Shown one piece after another: positions 10,431 through 21,084 of a stretch of 64,000 nucleotides of DNA (its first letter is position 1; each line of letters begins with the position of its first letter). The translations under genes were made by a program, and so were the position numbers. The stretch covers positions 1,166,579 to 1,230,578 of the forward strand of contig CAUYUJ010015504.1 in NCBI GenBank assembly GCA_963575745.1, in the 5' to 3' direction. The notes under the pieces are model-generated. The model was not told the origin of the DNA and did no database searches. It worked only from the letters and a program-made list of their open reading frames with translations. Source of the stretch: Prorocentrum cordatum. Taxonomy: Eukaryota; Sar; Dinophyceae; Prorocentrales; Prorocentraceae.

Positions 10431-10639
10431 CGTATATCAAATGACAACGCCTTCCAACGTCTGAACGTCCCAGGAGCGTTCGACGCTCGTTTCACACGGT
10501 AATTTGTTGTTCAACGATATCTACATCCGTGCAATATGCTTTACCAGGAAATTCCATGTAAAACGCTCGTGGGCCGTCTTGGGCCGTGCGTGGCCCGAAC
10601 AAGCGAAGACCGAAAAAACCTCTTCAACAAATCAATGAT

Positions 10640-10838
10640 TTTTGCGTCTTTGGGCCTTCTTGGGGGGCCCTTTTGGTACTCTCTTGGGCCGTTTTGGGGC
10701 CCTTTCGGGCCGTCTTTGGGCTACTTGGAAGCCTTCGGCCGTCTCCGGGCTGTCTTGGGGGCCTGTTGGGGCCCTCTTGGGGCCGTCTTGGGGTGCTCCT
10801 GAGGCTCTCTCTTGGGGCCGTCTTGGGGCTCCCTTGGT
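10640..10838 (-). repeat. CTTGGGGCC degenerate repeat, left half
   Basis: Units like GGGCCGTCTTGGGG recur; this is the inverted form of the CAAGANGGCC repeat. The same texture resumes at 12651, directly across the retrogene, so a single repeat block was split by that insertion. Confidence 0.7.
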
Positions 10839-11056
10839 AATTTTTCTGGCCCTCTTTTCTTTTTTTTCTCGCGCCTTCACAGAAATATTGCGTACGATGA
10901 GGCAGACAGTGCTTTGAGCCGGCGCGCCTGGTGGCAGAAGGTGGCCTCATCTCATGCACGCGTCGTTGGGCGACAATTGCCTCTGCAACGTAAGGGGCGT
11001 ATGTGCACCGGGTGAGGTTCGGGATCGTACGCGTTCCTGCACAAGAATCTATCCTC

Positions 11057-12541
11057 CTACAGATCCATGCTGTTCCGCCGCACACACTCGTCCGAAGGGA
11101 TTGCTACCTCAGTGTGGTCATCTTCTCCCAAGAGTCCTCCGACAGCAAGCCCGGCACGTCCGAGGTGCTTCACGTAAAAGTTCAAGTACCGGATCCCATC
11201 GTGCGTGAGCCCATGGGCAATCTTCACTTCGAGCTTCCCAAAGTGTTCCCATTTCGGATCTGCGTCGCCCATATCCTGAGCGCGGAAATAGAGGCCCCCG
11301 GTCCGCTTAGCCTCCACCCACGCACCTGTGAGGTTCAACTCCTGGAAGTACATGTCAGTGCACTGCGCACCCAATTGCACAGCGTCGGCGTCGACACGAA
11401 GCAGCGCATTCTCCATGCGCTCGTCCCGTGGAATGTGAACCAACGTGTGCTTGCCAGGCCTCATCAGGTCGAACCGTTCACCATAGACGTTTTGCAAGTG
11501 TGGGTCGCCTGTGGCAGCCACGGATGCCCCAGCTCCACCCGCCGTGGGAGCTCCGGCAGGGAACGTCGGGTGTGGCGTCGGCCAGCCTAGAAGATACGTC
11601 GGGGACGGCGTCGGGCTGGGCGTGGGGTAGGCCGTCGGGTACGCCGTCGGGTAGGCCGTCGGGTAGGCCGTCGGGTACGGCGTCGGGTACGGCGTCGGGT
11701 ACGGAGTCGGGTACGGAGTCGGGAAGGCCGTCGGGTACGTCGTCGGGTACGGCGTTGGGTACGGAGTCGGGTACGCAGTCGGGTACGGCGTCGGGTACGG
11801 CGTCGGGTACGGAGTCGGGTAGGCCGTCGGATACGGAGTCGGGTACGGCGTTGGGTACGGAGTCGGGTACGGAGTCGGGTACGGCGTCGGGTAGGGTGTC
11901 GGGTAGGGCGTCGGGGAAGGCGTCGCAAGGGCGCCCCAGAAATAGTACCGCTCCCCCCACTCATTCTCGTTAATGCAGCTGTCGCCGAAGAAATAGACGC
12001 CCGTGTTGATGTGAGTGCGGTGAAAATGACCCCAGGCATTACCGTTATCCCAGCCCCCAGCGTTGCACCAGCTGTGCACGTCGGCCTCCCTCTTGAGCCC
12101 GAAATGCGTCGAGCCGTAGCAACCGCCGCGTCCACCGTGCCAGTAGTAGTTACTTCCGAGGCTGTTGCCGCCACAATTGCAGCTCGTGCACGTGTTGTCG
12201 AAGCCCGAGGCACTCACGGTCCAATAATGCTCGACGGAATACCCAGATGCGGTAGTCACGCGCATACCGGACATGCCGATACTCTGGAGCTGCGACCCAG
12301 TGTATCCGATACGATAGTCTGACCAGGTGTAGCTGCCCTGGCTTCCGTACGTGGAGCCGCTGGAGAAGTCCCCGATGATTGTATTGCCCAAAGTCGAGCT
12401 GAGCAGCAGCGTCCAGGTAGCTGCGGACTCCGAGGAAGTGTTGGCGCGCAGCTGCAACGCTTCGAGGGCAAATGCGGTGGGTATGCTGCGCCCGAGCAAG
12501 AGCACCAACCACGTGGCCGGGTTTAGCGTCCAGGCGCCCAT
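11057..12541 (-). CDS. Secreted GDPH/vWF-D-like protein with Pro-Thr-Tyr repeat linker
   Basis: The 494-residue frame opens 69 nt after the spliced leader. A signal peptide is likely at residues 1-25 (WLVLLLG core, then PTAFA). Residues 27-203 form a Cys-, Trp- and Gly-rich globular region with CTSCNCGG and [17 protein letters not shown] do not recognise it with certainty; a lectin- or fibrinogen-like fold is possible. Residues about 207-316 are a tetrapeptide repeat, PTPY/PTAY, which would form an extended linker. Residues 345-494 start with [17 protein letters not shown], the Asp-Pro-His/Phe-Asp signature that begins von Willebrand factor D-like domains; similar tails are common in dinoflagellate predicted proteins. 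Sequons are NTSS (34) and NLTG (403). A secreted or cell-surface protein is inferred; the substrate is unknown. Upstream and downstream are repeats, with no promoter seen, so expression of this retrocopy is uncertain. Confidence 0.9.
   Translation of the reverse strand: MGAWTLNPATWLVLLLGRSIPTAFALEALQLRANTSSESAATWTLLLSSTLGNTIIGDFSSGSTYGSQGSYTWSDYRIGYTGSQLQSIGMSGMRVTTASGYSVEHYWTVSASGFDNTCTSCNCGGNSLGSNYYWHGGRGGCYGSTHFGLKREADVHSWCNAGGWDNGNAWGHFHRTHINTGVYFFGDSCINENEWGERYYFWGALATPSPTPYPTPYPTPYPTPYPTPYPTPYPTPYPTAYPTPYPTPYPTPYPTAYPTPYPTPYPTTYPTAFPTPYPTPYPTPYPTPYPTAYPTAYPTAYPTAYPTPSPTPSPTYLLGWPTPHPTFPAGAPTAGGAGASVAATGDPHLQNVYGERFDLMRPGKHTLVHIPRDERMENALLRVDADAVQLGAQCTDMYFQELNLTGAWVEAKRTGGLYFRAQDMGDADPKWEHFGKLEVKIAHGLTHDGIRYLNFYVKHLGRAGLAVGGLLGEDDHTEVAIPSDECVRRNSMDL
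11594..11923 (-). repeat. 12-bp in-frame minisatellite inside the ORF
   Basis: About 27 units of 12 bp (plus strand GGCGTCGGGTAC with GTAGGCC and GTACGGA variants) encode [12 protein letters not shown] or PTAF. The period is a multiple of three, so unit gain or loss keeps the frame. Confidence 0.9.
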
Positions 12542-12610
12542 CTCACTCGATGGAGCTATGACAGATCGCAGGCGTGACGTAAGGAACGAAGGTAACGAAC
12601 TAAAAATTGC

Positions 12611-12632
12611 CTTGAGCCAAAATGGCTACGGA
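12611..12632 (-). promoter_or_regulatory. Dinoflagellate spliced-leader sequence in genomic DNA
   Basis: On the minus strand the 22 bases read T then CCGTAGCCATTTTGGC then TCAAG, exactly the conserved DinoSL (first base variable, T here). It is followed by GCAATTTTTAG, not by the GT donor of an SL RNA gene, so this is the 5' end of a retroposed mRNA and not an SL gene. Only one leader is seen, with no older relic leader behind it, which suggests one round of recycling. Confidence 0.97.
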
Positions 12633-12650
12633 AATTGTTCTGGCCCTCTT

Positions 12651-12805
12651 GGGCTGTCTAGGTGGCCCTCTTGGGCAATTTTCGAGCCCTTTGGGGGGCC
12701 TCTGGGGCCGTGTTGGGACGATCTTTGGAACCTCTTGGGCCGTCTTGGGCCGTTCTTGTCCCGGAAAAATGAAACCGAAAAAGCCTTCAAAAACCATTGA
12801 ACAAT
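12651..12805 (-). repeat. CTTGGGGCC degenerate repeat, right half
   Basis: Continues the 10640-10838 block after the retrogene. A short AT-richer phrase, GGAAAAATGAAACCGAAAAA, closes it near 12762. Confidence 0.65.
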
Positions 12806-13465
12806 CCATGAAGGTTGCCTTTTCGGGCCCTGTTGGGAAGCCTCTTGGGGCGTTTGGAAGCCATGTTGAAGGCTTTGGTGTACTTTGGAACTGTCGACGA
12901 GCTGCTTTGGGCAATATGAGAGGCCACTTTGTACCTTCCAAGAAGGCCGGAAGGCCGAAGGAACCCTTTGCAAGGACGTCCGAGCAGCCCGGGGGGCGCT
13001 TCAAGCAGCCCGGGGACGTTAGGTTGGGGGGGAGCGTTTTTTCTGGGGTCCCTGGCCCCATACAAATATATAAGAATATATACCATTGCGCGTGCTTCGC
13101 GCGCGCTCGAATTCTAGACGAAACATGGGTGGAGTCTGATGCAGTGACGCGAGATGCGGTATCGGCGGAGCCCGTGACAGGAACGCGCGCTCGGCCGAAC
13201 GGTTTTGGGTGACTCCAGGTTGCCATAGAAACCTCGTGCGCTGTCTTGGGATTTCGTTAGCCCGTTTTCGTGCCATCGGCGGAATTGCGTGGGAAACATG
13301 GGGCAACATTGGGGACATCTGGATTAACCTTGGGCGATAGGCAGAGCGCTCATGCGTGAGATAGCACTGCGGGAACCGCGGCGGCGACAAAAGGCGAGCT
13401 TGATGGCTTTGGGGAAGGGGGGGGGCAGAAATCGAGGACCACCCTCCCCCTTTTAATCGATAGTC
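12806..13465. other. Noncoding spacer with shared 10.2-kb text
   Basis: 12950-13035 resembles 10200-10320. A short AT run (ATACAAATATATAAGAATATAT, in two parts) lies near 13060-13082. No gene recognised. Confidence 0.4.
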
Positions 13466-13735
13466 TCCAAGATGGCCACAAGAGGCCGTTCAGGGCCCCC
13501 AAGAGACCCTCAAAGTTCTCCAAGAAGGCCCCTAGAGGGCCCTAAGACCCCCCACAAAATCCCAGGGGCGGCTACGAGGGCTTTTTCTCGGCCTCGTTGT
13601 CCTCCTCCTCCTCCGCCTCCTCATCCTCCTTCTCCTCCCCATCCTCGTCCTTGCCCTCGTCGTCTTCGGTTTCCTGTCCCTCCTCCTCGTCCTTGTGGTC
13701 GTCGTCGTCCTCCTCCTCCTCCGATCGACCTATTG
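13466..13735. repeat. CAAGANGGCC repeat followed by CTC tract
   Basis: 13469-13560 carries CCAAGA-type units; 13598-13730 is an interrupted pyrimidine tract of CTC, CGTC and CTCGT words. Confidence 0.6.
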
Positions 13736-14454
13736 ACCTGCGTTAGAAGGCGAGTCCCTGCACTCCAGGGGCCTTCGCGGAGCCCCGCGAGATGATCCTC
13801 TCTCGTGAGAGGCCACGGCGGGTCGCAACCTGCTCTCTCAAACGGGCATTCTGTCCCGCGGGCCAAACGAGTTAGCCCTTCGGCTTCGTTCCCTGCAGCA
13901 GTCGGCGAGACGCTTAGACCCCCGCGCTCGTGGGCTGGCCGCAGGGGGGGCAGAAATATTTCAATGATTTGGACGCCGCCCGCCCCCAGCACCTGGAACC
14001 AACAAAAACACCCTTGGTAATGCAACTGGTCCCCGGCACCGCCGTTGGGGTTGCTGGGGTAGCCCGAATCTGTCCCGGGCGACCCTGGAACTGGAACCAG
14101 GGCACAGGTGCACTGCCCCCCTCGTCAGCCAAGGCAAACCCTGGATGGGACCCAGACAGCTCCAGAAGTCAACCGAAGTGGCCAGCGAGGACCATACGGC
14201 TTCGAAACACACCTCCACCCCGTAAAACTAACGGACCGTTCAAGACATCCTCACAATCTGGGCGCGAATGGGCCCGTGACACAGCCCGCACCACCAGGCA
14301 TGATCGAGCCTCGTCCAGCCCTGGCGACGAGAAGTGTCCCGAGAGCATTGAAAACATGAGTATTTGTCTGACAGCAATGCGAGCATTATCGTTCCCAACC
14401 TCGTTCTCAATCATTATGCTACTCCTCCTCCCCCTCCCCCTTCGCTTCGCACTC
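13736..14454. other. Unassigned stretch
   Basis: Moderate GC. A 222-codon plus frame (13930-14598) and several minus frames are open, but no family is recognisable and the frame runs into the 64-bp repeat. Not called. Confidence 0.35.
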
Positions 14455-14815
14455 CTCAACGGTTGCTCGCAACTGCGGGGACGTCTCATGCGAAACTGGC
14501 TGGACCCCCTCGCGCGCGGCATCTCTTTGCCCATAATTGCGGGGACGTCTCAGGCGAAACAGACAGGATCACTTCGCGGGCGGCACCTTGAAGCCTAGCG
14601 CAACGATGATGTCTCAAGCGAAAAGGATGAAGCAACCTAGTTACGGTATCCCCCAGCCCAAGTGAATTGGCCGGACCACCTCTCGCGTAGCGTCTGGGAG
14701 CCCAGGTTTGCGAAGATGTCTCAAGCGAAACGGACCAGACCATGTCAAATCTGGTCGTCTCGGAGCACTGACTTATGAGGATGTCTCATGTGGAACGGAC
14801 CGAACCACCTCAACG
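14455..14815 (+). repeat. 64-bp tandem repeat array, second block
   Basis: About five diverged units with GCGGGGACGTCTCATGCGAA or GATGTCTCAAGCGAAACGGA cores, the same family and orientation as 9357-9808. Confidence 0.7.
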
Positions 14816-16728
14816 TATTGTCAATGTCTTGACGCGCAGGCCCATCGGGCAACATTCGTTCTTACCGTCGCAATGCCCACCGGCACCTGCCGGGCGACCC
14901 GGGAACACTCCAAGACAATACTTATTGAACGGACACAAGCGAGAAGTTCCCATGTGTATCGTGATTGAACTATGGGCCTCAAACATGGGGCTCGACGGAA
15001 ACCATGATGCTGTAAACGCTTACGTGCGCAGCTGCACCTGCTCTCGAGCGCGGCCCTCTCGTCCTCGCCGAGGCGCCCACTTCCCTCGGTGGCTCGACGC
15101 AGCGCAGGCAGTTCAAGGAGCGAGCCCGCATGGACGCACCCCTTCGCCCCTCGGCCCTTCCGTCGGCCAGGCCCGCCCTTTGCGGACGAGCAGGCGCGCC
15201 CGAGCAGCCGTCCGCAACGCCCGAGTGCCTGTCAGCAAGGCGGGGGCCGCCACGCCTGCTTCGAGCTCCACCGGGCTGTCGAGCATCAACTCGGCGGCGA
15301 CGCCTTCAGCGGCCTCCACCTCCACACGAGGGGCGATGAGCGATAAGGGAAAAGGAAAGATTGAGGAGGGGATGGGGAGATGAGAAGGAGCATACGTTGC
15401 AGGACCCTCTATCTACGTCCGCTGGCCAGCGCGCTGTACTAGAAGGAGACATTTAAATGTAATTACATGTACATCGACCTTATCTGTTTCAAAAAACGCT
15501 GCAATGGTAAAGGAAAGAACACAAGATGGGATTCAGAGACGGCTTTGCCAACTCCGTGAGCGGCACAACTGTCTTGTGGCATGGACTTCTGTGGAATACG
15601 TAAGTGAGCTTCTCGGGTCCTGGGGCTGAACACAGTCTCCTGTCTCGGCGTATGGCAAGCACTGGACTCCTGTTAGAGGAGGAAGGGGCAGAGAGGAGGT
15701 ATAAGGGATAATGATGAGGGCAAGGAGAGGGTCTGAAAAGGGAGGGCAACACATCGAAGATAACGCATGCTTTCGGAAGGACTATGATGTCAACCCTACC
15801 TCTGATATTGCTGTTTGATCTTTCCAATGCACTTCCCTGAGAGGTCGCAACCCTACCCAAACGTGACATCGAGTGACCCCTTCGCCAGCAACAGAACGAG
15901 TCGGCTCCAGCAGGGACGCGTACATATTTCGAATATCCCCAATCTCGCAACCTCGACTCGGCTTGTGGCTTGTGGGGCGGTCCGGAGAGATGCACGAGAT
16001 GGACGGGGACCTGGAGATACTCTACTCGAGAAGTGGGAAACATACATATTCTCTTCGTTATTGGACGACCGTCTGGCGCACCCGTAGCTTCAGCTGCGGC
16101 AAGCGCAGCTCGGCAAGATATAGGAGGGGAGAGCAGGGAAGCCCATGGCTGCATTGCAGTGATGGTAGGCAGGAAGGCCTGCGACAGGAGGAGCTGAAGA
16201 GAACAAAGGGGCCCCCACCTCCGCCAAGGAGACCCGCACAACCATAGCTTCCCGAGCTCCGCGCGGACTTCTTCGATCGAGGCTGGACCCCCTCCCTGAC
16301 GCGATCCGCGCGCCAGTAGCGGCGCCAGAGACAGAGATGCGGGTGCCAAAAACGTCCACCACCACCAGCTCCATTCCCCCTCCCCTCCTCTACAATCCTC
16401 TTCCTCTCCATTCTTCCTGGAGGGAGGGGACGAGGGAGGTGGTGGACTTCTTGGGGCCCGTAAGAGGCGCCGCCAGAGGGGCCCAACGCCGATCCAAGAC
16501 ATCCGCGTGGAGCTCCGAAAATGCGTTTGTACAACATTTTGTTATTCGATTTGCGTGCCCGAGGATGCACACGCTTTGGCACCGCTCTGGCTGACCGTCC
16601 CACTGCACGTCTACAAAAACTGATGCCATCGCAGCGACCTCGGCACCCTGCAGGTTGCAGACCGTTTTCCCTAGCAATGCTTCTTAAGTTTGACTTCAGA
16701 GCGCTGTCGAATCCCTCGTTTAAAATAA
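14816..16728. other. Unassigned 1.9-kb stretch
   Basis: A 337-codon minus frame (15489-16502) and a 202-codon plus frame (14775-15383) are open. Their products are Pro/Arg/Ser-rich, with no domain, conserved motif or splice logic that I can defend. A GAGCTCCGCGCGGACTTCTT phrase (16256-16275) recurs at 42751-42770. Confidence 0.35.
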
Positions 16729-16935
16729 TTAGGGGAGGTGTGAGTAAGACTCGGGTTCGGGGGACTCGGATTGGCCTGACCGGGCCATCAGAAAAACGAC
16801 GAGACTCAATCTGAAATTTGACGCGAGCTCCAACTAAAAATATCCCACGAAAGCTAGAACGTCAAAATCCAGAACGGGCCAAGCAGCGGGCTTTGGCGAG
16901 CCCGATTTCTGGCGGACTCGAGTCGCTTCCCCGAT
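16729..16935. mobile_element. MITE family 7, copy 1 (about 207 bp)
   Basis: Matches 35357-35563 over its length (TGACGCGAGCTCC, CCCACGAAA, CGCCAAAATCC/CGTCAAAATCC). The inverted ends carry GACTCGGGTT and its inverse. A possible 4-bp duplication ATAA borders it, with the end positions uncertain by a base or two. Confidence 0.6.
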
Positions 16936-17439
16936 AAAGCAGCGAAAGACGTCAAGAGAAACGGGGAGCAAGACGAAGATGGACAAACAAACAACAACAC
17001 GTAATCCACCGCCTTACTCCAACGTCCGGCTGCCTGTTCTCTCATCGAGTCAGGACCAATGCTATTTTGTGTTCTGGAGAGCTCTGTAGCTGTTCAAAAT
17101 CTCGAGATCCAGCCAATGAGGACAGCCTACACAACACCCTACCAGGCCACCTGGTCGCACAGCGGGTGGAGCGCCGCAGGCACCTCACCGCTGCCCTCCC
17201 CTGTCGCCAGAGCACTGGTGCTTAGTCAAGACCGTACCCGTACCCGGAGTCAAAGGCGAGGAGTCCTTCTTGGAGATGCTGATATCTGAGCATTGGAACT
17301 TTTTTCACGCAGGGCGTGTTCGCCCGCTTTCGGGCCCCAGGGTCATCACACATCGATCTGGCTTGAATAACGCAGCAGGAAGATGGGATCTGGGGCTCCG
17401 GTAGTGATGCTTCGCCATGTTGAATTTCTCTCGCCACGT
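16936..17439. other. Unassigned spacer
   Basis: Nothing recognised on either strand. Confidence 0.35.
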
Positions 17440-17810
17440 CGGATCTCAGGGGACACGGATGCGGCCACCGCTGAAGCGACAGCGCCATTCAGAACTGGGA
17501 ACACGGTCCGCGTTGGGGCAAGAGCACCAACACCGAGTCAGTAGTGTGGCCGTCGCTGCGGCGACGGTGACGCGCCATTCCGAGTCAAGAGTGTGGCTGG
17601 CACGCTCGCATGAGCCCTCATCTGAGTCAAAAGTCTTACACGCGCTGTGACGAGGAGGCGGGCGCGTGGCTGGCGCTGAAGCGAAGGGGCCATTCCGAGG
17701 CCCGCGCCGAAACGAGAACGACACTCCGAGCAGGAGGTGTGGTCGGTGCTAAGGCTGGGGCGCTAGGGCGCCTGTCCGAGTCAAACATGTGACCAGCGCC
17801 AGGGCGAGAG
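17440..17810 (+). repeat. CATTCCGAGTCAAGAGTGTGG minisatellite
   Basis: Diverged units of roughly 45-50 bp around CGCCATTCCGAGTCAAGAG and GTGGCTGGCGCTGAAGCG, about seven in all. Confidence 0.6.
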
Positions 17811-18640
17811 CACGTGTCCCACGAGCCGTGGTCCCCTCAAGCACAACAGCTCAGAATCCATTTGCAGATAGCCGCACGGGAACAATCCATGACAAGACAC
17901 GCGCTGCTGCACGAAAAGGGACCTTCAAGCCGACTGCAAAATGTCTGGCCCCTACTGGCCCGTGGCTTTTCTGGCTGTAATCGAACACCTGCCCAGGAGA
18001 AACTATCTCGCCATGCCTGCTACATCGCCATCAACATAGAATATTCATTTCGTACAAGGTCACGGTTGCAATACCCGCTTGCCCACTGTATTGAGAAAAT
18101 CCATCAATGCCTGCACCCTGCGTATCAGCAATGGCCCGCCGTGTAATCGACATCCTGCCGAACCAGCTGCTCATCACCCCTATGAACGGCCTGGTGATTG
18201 GGGTTGGACGGCACAATTGCACATGCGGGGCCAGGTAATTATAGTCGATGTAGCGGCGAGTAGGCGTGACAAGTGAACACGTGCAGGTACACAGTTGGCA
18301 GAAACATAGTAGGAAGTGGAAAGAAAGCAAGAACGCTGCATTGCAATATAGCAACATGGTTGAGGGTACTGAAAGCTGGAACTACCCCAACACACAACAT
18401 ACGTTTTCTGACCTCAACGTCCCCTCACGTGCCGGCGGGCTAACCAGCCACCAACTCATGTCATGGCATCGCTGCCCCACAATCCCAGCATATCCTTAGG
18501 GCGTATATTGTCTCATGCGTTCGTTCTTCCAAACCCCCTTATTCCCAATGGCCCAGGATGTCGTTCAGAGCTTTCCGTCGACTTCAAATTGCCACCAAAA
18601 TCATCCAACATGTCTGGGGGAGAGAAAAAACACCTCCCCG
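17811..18640. other. Unassigned, AT-richer stretch
   Basis: Lower GC than most of the window. A minus frame (18031-18357) reads TRRYIDYNYLAPH, faintly like an endonuclease RIDY motif, but nothing else supports it. Confidence 0.3.
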
Positions 18641-19030
18641 AGAGACCCAGAGCTCCTGGGGCGCACGCTGCGCACCCCGCGCACCATCCGCACCGGGTGC
18701 CACGAGCGCGCCAGGCACACAGGGCACAGCCAGTTCCCGGAGAGCTGGTCACCGCACGCACGCTGCGCACACCTCGCGCACCCGCTGCGCCAAGCGTACC
18801 AAGTGCACCGCGTGATGGGCCTGTTTCCAACCACCACCACCATAAGTTGCAGGGGGAGGGGGTTCTCCTCCTCCTCCTCCTCCACCTCCTCCTCCTCCTC
18901 CTCCTCCTCCTTCCCCCCTCCAGCTCATGGTGGCGGTGGTGGAAAACAAGCCCCGCACCGCGTGCACTGTGCGCACACGCCAGCTGCGCCGGGCGCCGTG
19001 GGCGCACCGCGTGCCTCGTGATGCCCACGC
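18641..19030. repeat. CGCACCGCGTGC-rich degenerate repeat
   Basis: Short GCGCAC/GCACCGCG words recur irregularly. The family 8 element (18815-18954) is inserted in it. Confidence 0.5.
18815..18954. mobile_element. MITE family 8, copy 1, with CTC core
   Basis: The left terminus ATGGGCCTGTTTCCAACCAC and inverted right terminus GGGGCTTGTTTTCCACCACC continue to CACCATAAGTTGCAGGGGGA and its counterpart, giving inverted repeats of about 40 bp. They enclose a nearly pure CTC tract. The element is bordered by an exact 10-bp direct repeat GCACCGCGTG (18805-18814, 18955-18964). The surrounding text is itself rich in GCACCGCG, which weakens that duplication somewhat. Confidence 0.65.
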
Positions 19031-19175
19031 CTCTGGGATGCCCCACGCGGGGCCCCTGCCGGCCCGGAGCGCTGTCCCAGAGCCCTCCGAATTCAGAGAC
19101 TTCTTTTTTTGATTCGCGGGTCGAGAGCGCACCTCTTCTGGTCGAAGCTGAGCGGGCCGCGCGAATCTTGAATTA

Positions 19176-19347
19176 TCGGGGATGGACAGACCCCCCTTTA
19201 GTAAAACGTGGTTTAGCGAAAACGACCAGAGGCCCAAACCTGGCGGGCGCAAGCCTGGAAAATAGCGGCCACGGCGCCCTCTCGAGAACCGAAAACGGAC
19301 GATTCACTAATCGACGTGTCACTGTTGGGGGTTCTGTCCACCCCCGA
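19176..19347. mobile_element. MITE family 2, copy 2 (172 bp)
   Basis: TCGGGGATGGACAGACCC left end, inverse GGGGGTTCTGTCCACCCCCGA right end (20 bases shown as GGGGTTCTGTCCACCCCCGA). Exact 5-bp direct repeats AATTA flank it (19171-19175, 19348-19352). Nearly identical to copy 3 at 33631. Confidence 0.88.
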
Positions 19348-19352
19348 AATTA

Positions 19353-20535
19353 ACAAAGAGGGGCCGGTTCAGAGACACGCGCCCGGGCACGCACGCTGTT
19401 CTGGTCCACGGCGAAGGCCGAGTGCCAGCGCGGTCGAACGCCGACGGGCCGCGCTGGGCCAGGGCCCACGAGATTGGAAGCGAGGGGGAGGGCGGCCGCG
19501 GAGGGGGAACGCCGGGGGGAGGCCGCAGGCGTGGAGTCCACCATGGAAGCCAGTCCACAAGAACCCCCCCACAAGAAGCCCAACCTAACCAGCCTCGAAC
19601 GCGTCCCTGTCCCTAAGATGGGCGAGCAAAAAGCGAGGACAATCTTAGGGATAGGCCCTCAGAAACCGAGGGAATCCTGAAGATCGGCATCGAGCTGAGG
19701 TGATGTCAAACACAGGGATGGGGATATGCTTCAAACTGGTAACGACCCCGAGACCCCAGGGCGTCGCGCTTCCCATCGACAAACCATCGAGGCCCAAGGA
19801 GCCCAGGGCGCCCCGGAGGCAAGCAGGGCGGCTCTTGGCGTGGGCCCCCGCCGCACATCACGAGTTCGCGGGCGGCCTCGGGCACCGAACATCCATGTGC
19901 TGGAAAATGGGCTGTCGGACACGCGCGCACAGACCGCAGACGACACCGCGTCCTTGGCATACCCCAAAGCAGAGCGCAACGTCATGACTCGGTCGCGCCG
20001 AGCTCCTGAAGCAGCCTCCTGGCGCGCACGTGTGCGCTGTCATGCCTGGTGTCGACACCGAGCGCATGCGCGAGTCCGACGGCAAACCGTCAGCCGAGCG
20101 CGGAGGGAGGAGTAGCACGGAGGGAGGAAGGAGGATCGGCGTAAGGGGTATCAGGTCTATTTTCTGAAGATGATGCGACCATTCGAGAATACTATAGAAT
20201 GCGGCAGGTCGCCCGTCGTCGTACCTGGTAGTGGTTTATGGTAAGTAGTTGTCCAGGAGGGCAGGCGACATCCTAGACTTTGCGGAGAAGGCCGATGCAT
20301 GATCTCCCGACGTAGGGAGAAGAAGGGGGAGGTTCTCCAGGATTTTCGCCATCACGTAGTGAGAAGAAGGCTGAGCTCAGCTCTTGGGGAACAGGTCGCG
20401 AGCTATCCGATCAAGATACTCGCGCCTGGCCTTGGTGATTGAGTGGGGCTGACAAGGGTTACCGAGGCCCCCGGGCTGGGCCTGACCGAATTATCCGCAC
20501 GACCCATAAAACCAAATTCCAAGGTCTTTGTGATA
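19353..20535. other. Unassigned spacer
   Basis: No gene recognised. 19550-19870 resembles 45730-45900 in scattered phrases (CACAAGAA, GGAGGCAAGC, GTGGGCCCCC), so it is an old repeat copy. Confidence 0.4.
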
Positions 20536-20725
20536 CCGAAGGAGGAGGGGCAAGGCGAAGGAGGAGGGGGAAGGCGAAGGAGGCGAAGGAGCGGGAGGAG
20601 GAGGAGGAGGAGGAGGAGGAGGAGGAGGAGGAGGAGGAGGAGGAAGGGGAGGAGGAGGAGGAGGAGGAGGAGGAGGAGGAGGAGGAGGAGGAGGAGGCGA
20701 AGGAGGAGGGGGAAGGGGCCCCGCA
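20536..20725. repeat. (GGA)n polypurine tract
   Basis: Nearly pure AGG/GGA from 20590 to 20700, with AAGGCGAAGGAGG interruptions before and after. Poly-Glu, poly-Arg or poly-Gly in translation. Confidence 0.9.
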
Positions 20726-20923
20726 GCCCCGTCTGGTCGGTCGGAGGGCGATGGCAGAAGGAGGGCCCGGTCCTCCGCCGCGGGCATGGGCGGGAGGAGC
20801 AGCGGACTGCCGACGAGGTGCTGGGGAAGGTGGAGGTCGAGCAACATGAAGGTGGAGGTCGAGCAACTGAGAGCAGGGGGGGGCACGGGGCAGGACGGGG
20901 AGGGCGAATGACAGCAGAGGATG

Positions 20924-21084
20924 AAGGGGCCCCAGGACACACAAATAAATACACACAAATAAAAATAGTCCCCATATTTTCCTATATTTTCTGGGTTTCT
21001 GTCTTCCCCCCCACTTCTCATATTTTCCCATATTTTGTGGGGAATCGACGATTAATTGTGTCTGTGTGTTTCTTCCCCTCCTGA
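20924..21084. mobile_element. MITE family 3, copy 1
   Basis: Begins AAGGGGCCCCAGGACACACA and ends with the inverse-like TGTGTTTCTTCCCCTCCTGA. AT-rich interior with two CATATTTTCCCATATTTT-type phrases around CTTCCCCCCCACTT. Copies at 22480, 23107 and 37741. Confidence 0.75.

Larger units (their letters stand above)
10839..12650 (-). mobile_element. Retroposed spliced-leader mRNA (processed retrogene)
   Basis: Read on the minus strand the unit is: target duplication AATTGTTCTGGCCCTCTT on the plus strand (12633-12650), complete spliced leader (12611-12632), 5' UTR of 69 nt, intact 494-codon ORF without introns, 3' UTR of about 189 nt, an A-tract seen on plus as TTTTCTTTTTTTT (10855-10867), and the second target duplication AATTTTTCTGGCCCTCTT (10839-10856). 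The duplications agree at 17 of 18 bases and abut the leader at one end and the A-tract at the other. The leader is added only to mRNA by trans-splicing, so its genomic presence means a mature mRNA was reverse-transcribed and inserted, a process known in dinoflagellates as mRNA recycling. Near-identical duplications and an undamaged frame suggest a relatively recent event. Confidence 0.93.

Noticed and set aside
15489-16502. 337-codon minus frame
   Set aside because: Low-complexity Ser/Pro/Arg text with no family signal; overlaps other open frames.
18031-18357. Possible LINE endonuclease fragment (RYIDYNYLAPH)
   Set aside because: A single weak motif with nothing consistent around it.
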